Assembly: GCA_002477945.1 (NCBI GenBank)
Contig: DLLF01000036.1
Coordinates: forward strand, 37,489-101,488
DNA from: Bacteroidales bacterium UBA7569
GTDB lineage: Bacteria > Bacteroidota > Bacteroidia > Bacteroidales > Paludibacteraceae
DNA: 64,000 bases
Reading direction: 5' to 3'
Shown: positions 17,187-24,034 of the stretch, piece after piece
Position numbering within the stretch: position 1 is the first letter of the stretch
Layout of the letters: every line of letters starts with the position of its first letter
Position numbers and translations under genes: made by a program
The notes under the pieces: model-generated
What the model was told of the DNA's origin: nothing
Databases searched by the model: none
The model's input: the letters and a program-made list of their open reading frames with translations, nothing else

Positions 17187-17759
17187 ATGGCTGATTATTT
17201 TGTACATGAGTCGTCCTACGTGGACGATGGGTGCCAAATAGGCAAAGGCACGAAGATATGGCATTTCTCCCATATCATGCAAGGGTGCGTCATCGGAGAA
17301 GATTGCAATATCGGGCAGAATGTGGTTGTATCGCCCGATGTGGTGCTGGGACGCAACGTGAAAATACAGAACAATGTCTCTGTATATACGGGCGTACATT
17401 GCGAGGATGATGTTTTTTTGGGTCCCAGTATGGTCTTTACAAACGTGATCAATCCCCGAAGTGCAGTATCTCGCAAGAACGAGTACCGCCCCACTGTTCT
17501 CCGTCGTGGTGCATCGGTCGGGGCAAACGCAACGATTGTTTGCGGTCATGAGATTGGTCAGTATGCTCTCATTGGTGCCGGCTCGGTGGTGACACACGAT
17601 GTACCGGCCTTTGCTTTGATGGTTGGCAATCCTGCGAGACAGCGTGGCTGGGTGAGCCGGTATGGCGAGAAGTTGCATTTCAATGCTGAGGGGCGTGCCG
17701 TTTGTCCCGCAACGGGCGAAGTGTATAATTTGGTTAATGGTGAAGTTCAATTAGTATAA
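17187..17759 (+). CDS. WbpD/WlbB-like sugar-nucleotide N-acetyltransferase
   Basis: This left-handed beta-helix acyltransferase has 190 residues from the ATG at 17187. It matches the family that acetylates the 3-amino group of UDP-2-acetamido-3-amino-2,3-dideoxy-glucuronate. Hexapeptide-type turns run from about residue 10 to 150, with the characteristic 'GPSMVFTNVINPRS' and 'MVGNPARQRGW' motifs. The C-terminal 35 residues form the tail seen in WbpD-type enzymes. The gene begins 2 nt after rseP ends and is 16 nt before the WbpB-like dehydrogenase. In-frame codons upstream to 17121 lie inside rseP and are not used. Confidence 0.87.
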   Translation: MADYFVHESSYVDDGCQIGKGTKIWHFSHIMQGCVIGEDCNIGQNVVVSPDVVLGRNVKIQNNVSVYTGVHCEDDVFLGPSMVFTNVINPRSAVSRKNEYRPTVLRRGASVGANATIVCGHEIGQYALIGAGSVVTHDVPAFALMVGNPARQRGWVSRYGEKLHFNAEGRAVCPATGEVYNLVNGEVQLV

Positions 17760-17775
17760 CACAAATTTTAGAATA

Positions 17776-18831
17776 ATGGTTCGTTTTGCAGTCATAGGGC
17801 AAGGGCATATAGGTAAACGCCATGCCGAGATGATTCGTCGCAATCCAGACGCGCAGTTGGTTGCTGTTTGTGATATCCTGCCCAAGGAAGAAACAGGATG
17901 CTCGGAGATAAAAGTCCCCTATTTCCGCTCTATAGATGAACTGCTTGCTGCAGGATTGGATATAGATGTTGTGAACATCTGTACGCCGAACGCTTTCCAT
18001 GCACCCTATGCTGTCAAAGCCTTGGAAGCAGGAAAACATATTGTCATTGAGAAACCTGTGGCACTCACCAAGGCAGATGCCGAGAAAGTGTTGTTTAAGT
18101 CTCTGCAGATGTCCCGCTACGTGTGGTGCGTTATGCAAAACCGTTATTCGCCCCCGTCGGTATGGTTGAAGGAAGTCCTGCAAAAACGCTTGCTCGGAAA
18201 TATCTATATGGTGAAATTGGATTGTTTCTGGAATCGGGATGAACGTTACTATAAAGCGGGTAATTGGCATGGAACAAAAGACTTGGATGGAGGAACACTC
18301 TTTACGCAATTCTCTCATTTCATTGACATCATGTATTGGCTCTTTGGAGATATATGCCACATCAAGGGAAACTTTGCGGACTTCAATCACCAGAAGACGA
18401 CGGATTTTGAAGACTCCGGAGTCGTTTGTTTCGACTTTGTGAATGGCGGAATGGGCTGTCTCAACTATTCCACTGCCGTGTACGACACCAACTTGGAGTC
18501 TTCGATGACTATTGTTGGTGAACGTGGTACCATAAAGGTCGCAGGGCAATATATGAATGAGGTCGTCTATTGCCATATCAAAGATTATGAGATGCCCGTT
18601 CTGCCGCCTTGCAATCCTGCCAACGATTATGGTGCTTACAAGGGATCTGCACAGAATCATCACTATGTGATTCAAAATGTGGTTGAGACCTTGCAAAATG
18701 GTGGTACCATTACCACCAATCTTTTGGAGGGACTTAAAGTCGTGGATATAATCGAACGAATCTACGAAGTGCGTGATTCGCAGTGGAAAAAAGTGGGAGG
18801 TAAAGATAATACAATCGGTAAAAATGACTGA
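17776..18831 (+). CDS. WbpB/WlbA-like sugar-nucleotide dehydrogenase (Gfo/Idh/MocA)
   Basis: The 351-residue NAD(P)-dependent oxidoreductase has an N-terminal Rossmann fold ('VIGQGHIGKRHAEMI', residues 6-20), the 'EKPVAL' catalytic-lysine motif near residue 96, and a C-terminal alpha/beta domain. WbpB-type enzymes oxidise UDP-GlcNAcA at C3 so that a WbpE aminotransferase can add the amino group, and this protein is best explained that way. It is placed directly after the WbpD-like acetyltransferase, and a WbpE-like aminotransferase lies at 43986. No UDP-GlcNAc 6-dehydrogenase or 2-epimerase is in the window. Confidence 0.87.
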   Translation: MVRFAVIGQGHIGKRHAEMIRRNPDAQLVAVCDILPKEETGCSEIKVPYFRSIDELLAAGLDIDVVNICTPNAFHAPYAVKALEAGKHIVIEKPVALTKADAEKVLFKSLQMSRYVWCVMQNRYSPPSVWLKEVLQKRLLGNIYMVKLDCFWNRDERYYKAGNWHGTKDLDGGTLFTQFSHFIDIMYWLFGDICHIKGNFADFNHQKTTDFEDSGVVCFDFVNGGMGCLNYSTAVYDTNLESSMTIVGERGTIKVAGQYMNEVVYCHIKDYEMPVLPPCNPANDYGAYKGSAQNHHYVIQNVVETLQNGGTITTNLLEGLKVVDIIERIYEVRDSQWKKVGGKDNTIGKND

Positions 18832-18857
18832 TAAATAACCGAATCAATAGTGTGACT

Positions 18858-19334
18858 ATGATACAACGTATTCAATCTTTGTGGCTTTTGTTGGTGGTGC
18901 TGTGTGGCGTTCTTCTCTGCTGTTTGCCCTCAATGCGGTTCTTTCCTGAACTGACTGCAGAGGCGCAAAATCTCTACGAGTTCCGTTTCGCAGGTATGTG
19001 GAATCTGTCTCAAGAACCCCGTCTGATGGTTATGCCGGTATGGGCGTTGGCTGTTCTGGAAGTTTCCATTCCGTTGTTGGCGCTGGTGACGATCTTTCTT
19101 TTCCGCCATCGTATTGTGCAAGCACGTCTCTGTGCCGTCAATATCTTGCTCATGGTGGGTTATTATGTAGCACTGGCTGTCTATACATGGGCGGCTTGTG
19201 CCAATTTTGCCGTAACATGGCACCCAACTGTTTGGACTTCTTTGTTCTTGGTGAGCATAGTGCTTTCTTTTATGGCAGTGCGGGCTATTTTGCGTGATGA
19301 GGCTCTTGTCCGTGCAGCGGATCGGTTACGTTGA
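18858..19334 (+). CDS. DUF4293 membrane protein
   Basis: This is a 158-residue, four-helix membrane protein typical of Bacteroidetes, recognised by its start 'MIQRIQSLWLLL' and end 'LRDEALVRAADRLR'. Helices lie at about 8-24, 60-82, 88-110 and 118-142. The function is unknown. The ATG at 18858 is used; a GTG two codons earlier is less likely. It follows the sugar-nucleotide dehydrogenase after 26 nt and precedes gdhA. Confidence 0.85.
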   Translation: MIQRIQSLWLLLVVLCGVLLCCLPSMRFFPELTAEAQNLYEFRFAGMWNLSQEPRLMVMPVWALAVLEVSIPLLALVTIFLFRHRIVQARLCAVNILLMVGYYVALAVYTWAACANFAVTWHPTVWTSLFLVSIVLSFMAVRAILRDEALVRAADRLR

Positions 19335-19392
19335 TAGATACACGCAAGAATAAGTGTCATGTAAAAACATTATCCTTAAAGCTAATCACAAT

Positions 19393-20739
19393 ATGAAAAC
19401 GGAAACAATTATGCAGCAACTTGCTGCAAAGCACCCGGGCGAAGCAGAATACCTGCAGGCAGTCCAGGAAGTACTCGAGTCCATCGAGCCGGTGTACAAC
19501 CAGCATCCTGAGTTTGAGAAAGCCAAAATCGTTGAGCGTATGGTAGAGCCGGATCGTATCTTCACGTTCCGTGTTACTTGGGTGGATGACAACGGCGAAG
19601 TACAGACCAACCTCGGCTATCGTGTACAGTTCAACTCGGCTATCGGCCCTTACAAAGGCGGACTCCGTTTCCACAAGGCTGTTACCCCGAGTATGCTGAA
19701 GTTCCTCGGCTTTGAGCAGACATTCAAAAACGCCCTCACCACATTGCCTATGGGTGGTGCAAAGGGTGGTTCCGACTTTGACCCCGTTGGCAAATCCGAC
19801 GCTGAAATCATGCGCTTCTGCCAGGCATTCATGCTGGAGTTGTGGCGTTGCATCGGTCCCGACCAGGATATTCCTGCAGGTGACGTAGGCGTTGGCGGTC
19901 GTGAAATCGGCTTCCTCAACGGCATGTATCAGAAGTTGGCTCGCCAATACCACACAGGTGTCCTCACCGGCAAGGGTATGACGTGGGGTGGTTCTATCCT
20001 CCGTCCCGAGGCTACCGGTTTCGGTGCACTCTATTTCACACAGCACGTGCTCCACACCGCAGGTCACGACATCAAGGGCAAGACAGTGGCTCTCTCGGGC
20101 TTCGGCAACGTGGCATGGGGTGCTGCTATCAAGGCTAAGGAGTTGGGTGCCAAGGTGGTTGCTATCTCGGGTCCGGACGGCGTTTGCGCTATCCCTGAGG
20201 GTATCACCGACGAGATGATTGACTATATGCTCGTGATGCGTGCTTCCAACCGCAACAAGGTGCAGGATATGGCTGACAAGTTCCCCGCACAGGCTCACTT
20301 CACCGCAGGCAAGAAGGCTTGGTCGGTTAAGTGCGACATCGCTCTGCCTTGCGCATTCCAGAACGAACTCAGTGAAGACGACGCTAAGGAGTTGGTTGCT
20401 AACGGCACATGGTGCTGCTGCGAGGTAAGTAACATGGGTTGCCAACCCGGTGCTATTCACTTCTTCCAGGCACAACCGGGCTTCTTGTTTGCTCCGGGCA
20501 AGGCTGTGAACGCAGGTGGTGTGGCTACTTCGGGTCTCGAAATGACGCAGAATGCCGAGCACCTCAGTTGGACCGCAAAAGAGGTTGACGAGCGTCTCCA
20601 CCACATCATGCAGTCTATCCACGAGCAGTGCGTTAAGTTCGGCACGCAACCCGACGGCAAGATTGACTATGTCAAGGGTGCTAACATCGCCGGCTTCATG
20701 AAGGTCGCTCAGGCTATGCTGGAGCAAGGGACTATCTAA
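19393..20739 (+). CDS. gdhA: NADP-type glutamate dehydrogenase
   Basis: It interconverts 2-oxoglutarate plus ammonium and glutamate. The 448-residue sequence fits the hexameric family I enzyme: 'GPYKGGLRFH' (85-94), 'MGGAKGGSDFDP' with the substrate-binding Lys124, and the Rossmann motif 'SGFGNVAWGAA'. The ATG at 19393 is chosen because the family starts there; an upstream GTG at 19354 adds 13 unlikely residues. Codons here end in C far more often than in neighbouring genes, which suggests high expression. The same bias leaves a long open frame on the opposite strand. Confidence 0.97.
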   Translation: MKTETIMQQLAAKHPGEAEYLQAVQEVLESIEPVYNQHPEFEKAKIVERMVEPDRIFTFRVTWVDDNGEVQTNLGYRVQFNSAIGPYKGGLRFHKAVTPSMLKFLGFEQTFKNALTTLPMGGAKGGSDFDPVGKSDAEIMRFCQAFMLELWRCIGPDQDIPAGDVGVGGREIGFLNGMYQKLARQYHTGVLTGKGMTWGGSILRPEATGFGALYFTQHVLHTAGHDIKGKTVALSGFGNVAWGAAIKAKELGAKVVAISGPDGVCAIPEGITDEMIDYMLVMRASNRNKVQDMADKFPAQAHFTAGKKAWSVKCDIALPCAFQNELSEDDAKELVANGTWCCCEVSNMGCQPGAIHFFQAQPGFLFAPGKAVNAGGVATSGLEMTQNAEHLSWTAKEVDERLHHIMQSIHEQCVKFGTQPDGKIDYVKGANIAGFMKVAQAMLEQGTI

Positions 20740-20760
20740 TCTATCTATAATATATAAGGT

Positions 20761-21951
20761 ATGTACACCGAGTTTCAAAAGCACCTGCAGGCTACCTTGC
20801 AAGACATCAAGGACGCAGGGCTTTACAAAAACGAACGTATCATCATCACGCCGCAATCCTCCGCCATCAAGGTGGAGGGCGGCAAAGATGTGATTAACTT
20901 CTGCGCCAACAACTATCTGGGCTTGGCTGACAACCGCGAACTCATTCAGGCGGCTAAAGACCGCATGGACTCGCGCGGCTACGGCATGGCTTCGGTGCGT
21001 TTCATCTGCGGTACGCAGGACACCCACAAGCAACTCGAAAAGGCCATCTCTGATTTCTTCGGCACCGAGGACACCATCCTCTATGCGGCTTGTTTCGATG
21101 CCAACGGCGGTCTCTTCGAGCCCCTGCTCACCGACCAGGACGCTATCATCTCCGATGCCCTCAACCACGCCTCGATTATCGACGGTGTCCGTCTCTGCAA
21201 GGCTGTGCGCTATCGCTATGCCAATGGCGATATGGCTGACCTCGAGGAGCAACTCAAGAAGGCGCAGGCACAGCGTTTCCGCATCATCGCTACCGACGGT
21301 GTCTTCTCCATGGACGGCAATGTCTGCCCGCTGGACAAGATTTACGAGTTGGCACAGAAATACGATGCCATGGTCATGGTGGACGAGAGCCACTCGGCAG
21401 GTGTCGTAGGCAAGACGGGACACGGTGTTACCGAGCAGTTCAACCTCCGCGGCAAAATCGAGGTGCTCACGGGTACCCTCGGCAAAGCGTTTGGCGGCTC
21501 TGTAGGTGGTTTCACCACGGGGCGCAAGGAGATTATCGACCTTCTCCGTCAGCGCAGCCGTCCGTATCTGTTCTCCAACTCTATCCCGCCGATGATTGCG
21601 GCTGCAGGGTTGAAGACCTTCGAGATACTCACCCGCAGCAACGAACTGCAGGACCGCCTGCATGCCAACACCGACTACTTTGTCGGCAAGATGAAGGAAG
21701 CCGGCTTCGACATCAAGCCCACCCAGTCTGCCATCTGCGCAGTCATGCTCTACGACGCTCGCCTGAGCCAGGAGTTCGCTGCCGCTTTGCAGGACGAGGG
21801 CATCTATGTCACGGGCTTCTACTATCCTGTTGTGCCGCAAGGGCAGGCGCGTATCCGCGTCCAACTGTCGGCTGCGCACACGCGCGAGCAACTGGATAAG
21901 GGTGTTGCCGCTTTCGTCAAAGTGGGCAAAGCACTCGGCGTCCTGAAGTAG
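20761..21951 (+). CDS. kbl: Glycine C-acetyltransferase (2-amino-3-ketobutyrate CoA ligase)
   Basis: Kbl uses PLP to cleave 2-amino-3-oxobutyrate with CoA into glycine and acetyl-CoA, completing threonine breakdown begun by Tdh. The 396-residue alpha-oxoamine synthase has 'CANNYLGLA' (48-56), 'DALNHASIIDG' near 132, 'MVMVDESHSAG' with the PLP-nitrogen Asp208, and Lys242 in 'TGTLGKAFGG' as Schiff-base lysine. It follows gdhA by 21 nt. The partner tdh lies 1 kb downstream, separated by a minus-strand gene. Codon bias resembles gdhA. Its transcript ends at the hairpin 22061-22109. Confidence 0.96.
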   Translation: MYTEFQKHLQATLQDIKDAGLYKNERIIITPQSSAIKVEGGKDVINFCANNYLGLADNRELIQAAKDRMDSRGYGMASVRFICGTQDTHKQLEKAISDFFGTEDTILYAACFDANGGLFEPLLTDQDAIISDALNHASIIDGVRLCKAVRYRYANGDMADLEEQLKKAQAQRFRIIATDGVFSMDGNVCPLDKIYELAQKYDAMVMVDESHSAGVVGKTGHGVTEQFNLRGKIEVLTGTLGKAFGGSVGGFTTGRKEIIDLLRQRSRPYLFSNSIPPMIAAAGLKTFEILTRSNELQDRLHANTDYFVGKMKEAGFDIKPTQSAICAVMLYDARLSQEFAAALQDEGIYVTGFYYPVVPQGQARIRVQLSAAHTREQLDKGVAAFVKVGKALGVLK

Positions 21952-22060
21952 AGATTACCATGGGTAGAATGAGGTTGAAGCACGAGGTTCAGCATCTGTC
22001 ACTTCCTGTTTTTCTAACAACGGAGTGGAGTAAGTGAACTCGGTTTTGTCAACGGAATAA

Positions 22061-22109
22061 AGATAACAAGAAAGGCTTCTATGATATATAGAAGCCTTTC
22101 TTGTTATCT
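22061..22109. terminator. Bidirectional terminator between kbl and the outer-membrane protein gene
   Basis: A perfect 22-bp stem (22061-22082 with 22088-22109) closes a 5-nt loop and stands between two convergent genes. The stem carries 'aagaaaggc' on one side and 'gcctttctt' on the other, so either transcript ends in a U-rich arm. Confidence 0.85.
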
Positions 22110-22122
22110 GAATATGAGTCAG

Positions 22123-22875
22123 TCAGTTGAAGAATAACGATAGTCCTACCGAACAGGTAATTGACCCCGAAGGGCTTTGTATCTTTCTTTGTGCCATGGC
22201 GGCTTTGTCTATAAGGGTTGGCATAAGGTGTTGCGTATAGGCTATTTCTGCAAATACTCCGAAGTTACTGAAGATAAACCATTCTACACCTGCCGAGAAA
22301 CGCAGGGTAGGGATGTATGACGTCCTGTCCGTGAGGCTGTAGTTCTCATCGCCGTTCGTTGTGACGTTTTTCACTATGGCGATATTGACACCGGGGTCAA
22401 TGGCAGCAAAGAAGTCCCATGGATGAAAGTACGGCTTTTCATAGAACGCACGGATATCACGTACCAACGGAATACGGTAACCAGCACCTATGCTGATAGT
22501 ATGATACCATACCTCACCCGATGAAACATTGGTCCCTTCTATAAGCAAATTGCTGTACGTACGGGAATGGGCATCGTAGGCAATGAAAGCGTATGCCCCA
22601 TAGTTCTTGCGATGTCGCCAACCCAGTCGCATGGCGGAATTGAATGCCCCGCTTTCTGTGCCGTTGGGGCAAAAACTGCCGCCAACAACAGTAGGCAGGT
22701 CCAATGCGTCAAAGAAATCACCGAAAGTATATCGTTGTTTTGCTTTCTGAGAAACTGTTTCCGTCGAATCTTTTACAATATCTTCTCCAATGGGAATGTT
22801 TTCTGCCCTCATGATGCATGGAAAACGGAATAGACAGAGTAGCACAATGGTTTGAAAAAGGAACAATCTTTTCAT
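22123..22875 (-). CDS. Predicted outer-membrane beta-barrel protein, unknown function
   Basis: From the ATG at 22875 the protein has 250 residues. A signal peptide ('MKRLFLFQTIVLLCLF', cleavage near residue 24) is followed by a polar stretch and then alternating amphipathic strands, ending in 'SVGLSLFFN' with a C-terminal aromatic residue as in barrel proteins. Segments such as 'YHTISIGAGYRIPL' and 'TLRFSAGVEWFIFSNFGVFAEI' are typical strand pairs. No named family was recognised. It is transcribed away from tdh, and the two promoters overlap. Confidence 0.75.
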   Translation of the reverse strand: MKRLFLFQTIVLLCLFRFPCIMRAENIPIGEDIVKDSTETVSQKAKQRYTFGDFFDALDLPTVVGGSFCPNGTESGAFNSAMRLGWRHRKNYGAYAFIAYDAHSRTYSNLLIEGTNVSSGEVWYHTISIGAGYRIPLVRDIRAFYEKPYFHPWDFFAAIDPGVNIAIVKNVTTNGDENYSLTDRTSYIPTLRFSAGVEWFIFSNFGVFAEIAYTQHLMPTLIDKAAMAQRKIQSPSGSITCSVGLSLFFN

Positions 22876-22897
22876 TTTATCATGACAATTAGTCAGG

Positions 22898-22905
22898 CAA
22901 AGGTA
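22898..22905 (-). promoter_or_regulatory. Possible -7 element of the outer-membrane protein gene
   Basis: On the minus strand TACCTTTG (22898-22905) lies 22 nt upstream of the start at 22875. No good -33 element is present at 19-21 nt, so this is only partly supported. Confidence 0.45.
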
Positions 22906-22924
22906 GTGTTTTTTCGTCATAATG

Positions 22925-22956
22925 TTTGTGTATCTTTCTCAAAAGAGGTAATTTTG
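22925..22956 (+). promoter_or_regulatory. Promoter of tdh
   Basis: TTTG (22925-22928), a 20-nt spacer and TAATTTTG (22949-22956), 21 nt upstream of the tdh ATG at 22978. This supports that start over the in-frame ATGs further upstream. Confidence 0.75.
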
Positions 22957-22977
22957 CGCAATAAACGTACTCTGCGT

Positions 22978-24009
22978 ATGAAGGCTCTTGTGAAACGTTA
23001 CCCCGAGAAGGGAATTTGGTTGGAAGAGGTTCCTGTGCCTAAGATAGGTATAAACGATGTACTCATTCGTGTGAAAAAAGCCGCTATATGTGGCACTGAC
23101 CTCCACATGTACAAGTGGGACAAATGGTCGCAAACGCACTGCACTCCTCCCTATATCATGGGGCATGAATTTGTTGGCGAAGTGGTGGAAGTCGGTCAGG
23201 GTGTGCGCACGGTTCATGTCGGGGAGCGGGTCACTGCCGAGGGGCATATCGTGTGTGGTACGTGTCGTAATTGTCGCCGTGGTATGGGGCATGTGTGTGA
23301 ACATAGTCTCTCTGTGGGCATCTTTGGTAAGGATGGGGCTTTTGCGGAATATGTAACAATTCCCGAGTCGAATATAGTTCACTTGCGTCCCGAGATTTCT
23401 GATGACTTTGCTGCCATCATGGATCCCTTTGGCAACGCCACGCACACCGCGCTGGCATTCCCGCTCTTGGGCGAGGACGTCCTCATCACGGGTGCAGGTC
23501 TCATTGGTACTATGGCTGCGGGTATCTGCCGTTACGCAGGTGCCAAACACGTGGTCGTAACCGACATCAACGAACTCCGTCTCGACATCGCCAAGAAGAT
23601 GGGCGCAACGCTTACCGTCAACGGTGCGAAGGGCGAGACTATCCAAGGGGCGATGGAGCAACTCGGTATCCGAGGCTTCGACGTGGGACTCGAGATGTCC
23701 GGCGCACCCGCTGCGTTTAATGATATGATTTCCCACATGTACAAAGGTGCCAACATCGCACAACTCGGCATCCTCCCTGAGGATACAAAAGTTAATTGGT
23801 CAGATGTAATCTTCAACGCTCTGACTATCAAGGGTATCACCGGTCGCCGCATGTGGGAGACCTGGTACCAAATGGAGCAGATGCTGCTCGGAGGTCTTGA
23901 CCTTAGTCCCGTCATTACGCATCATTTTCCCTTGGAGGAGTTCCAGAAAGGCTTCGATGTCATGGAATCTGGACAATGTGGAAAAGTAATATTGGAAATA
24001 GCAAAATAA
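22978..24009 (+). CDS. tdh: L-threonine 3-dehydrogenase
   Basis: Tdh oxidises L-threonine to 2-amino-3-oxobutyrate with NAD+, and Kbl then splits the product. The 343-residue medium-chain zinc dehydrogenase matches the Tdh subfamily closely: 'AICGTDLHMYKWDKWSQ' with catalytic Cys38, 'GHEFVGEV' with His63 and Glu64, and the structural zinc cysteines C93, C96, C99 and C107. It also has 'DPFGNATHTAL', 'LEMSGAP' and the C-terminal 'GKVILEI'. The start is set by the promoter and family length, although the frame is open to 22852. Confidence 0.95.
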   Translation: MKALVKRYPEKGIWLEEVPVPKIGINDVLIRVKKAAICGTDLHMYKWDKWSQTHCTPPYIMGHEFVGEVVEVGQGVRTVHVGERVTAEGHIVCGTCRNCRRGMGHVCEHSLSVGIFGKDGAFAEYVTIPESNIVHLRPEISDDFAAIMDPFGNATHTALAFPLLGEDVLITGAGLIGTMAAGICRYAGAKHVVVTDINELRLDIAKKMGATLTVNGAKGETIQGAMEQLGIRGFDVGLEMSGAPAAFNDMISHMYKGANIAQLGILPEDTKVNWSDVIFNALTIKGITGRRMWETWYQMEQMLLGGLDLSPVITHHFPLEEFQKGFDVMESGQCGKVILEIAK

Positions 24010-24034
24010 AATAGTAACATTAAATTGATAAAGA

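Noticed and set aside
18852..19392. GTG starts at 18852 and 19354 for the DUF4293 and gdhA genes
   Set aside because: ATG codons at 18858 and 19393 agree with the usual N-termini of the families.
19357..21891. 844-codon open frame on the minus strand opposite gdhA and kbl
   Set aside because: It mirrors two well recognised plus-strand genes, has no recognisable domain, and is explained by their C-rich third codon positions, which avoid stop codons on the other strand.
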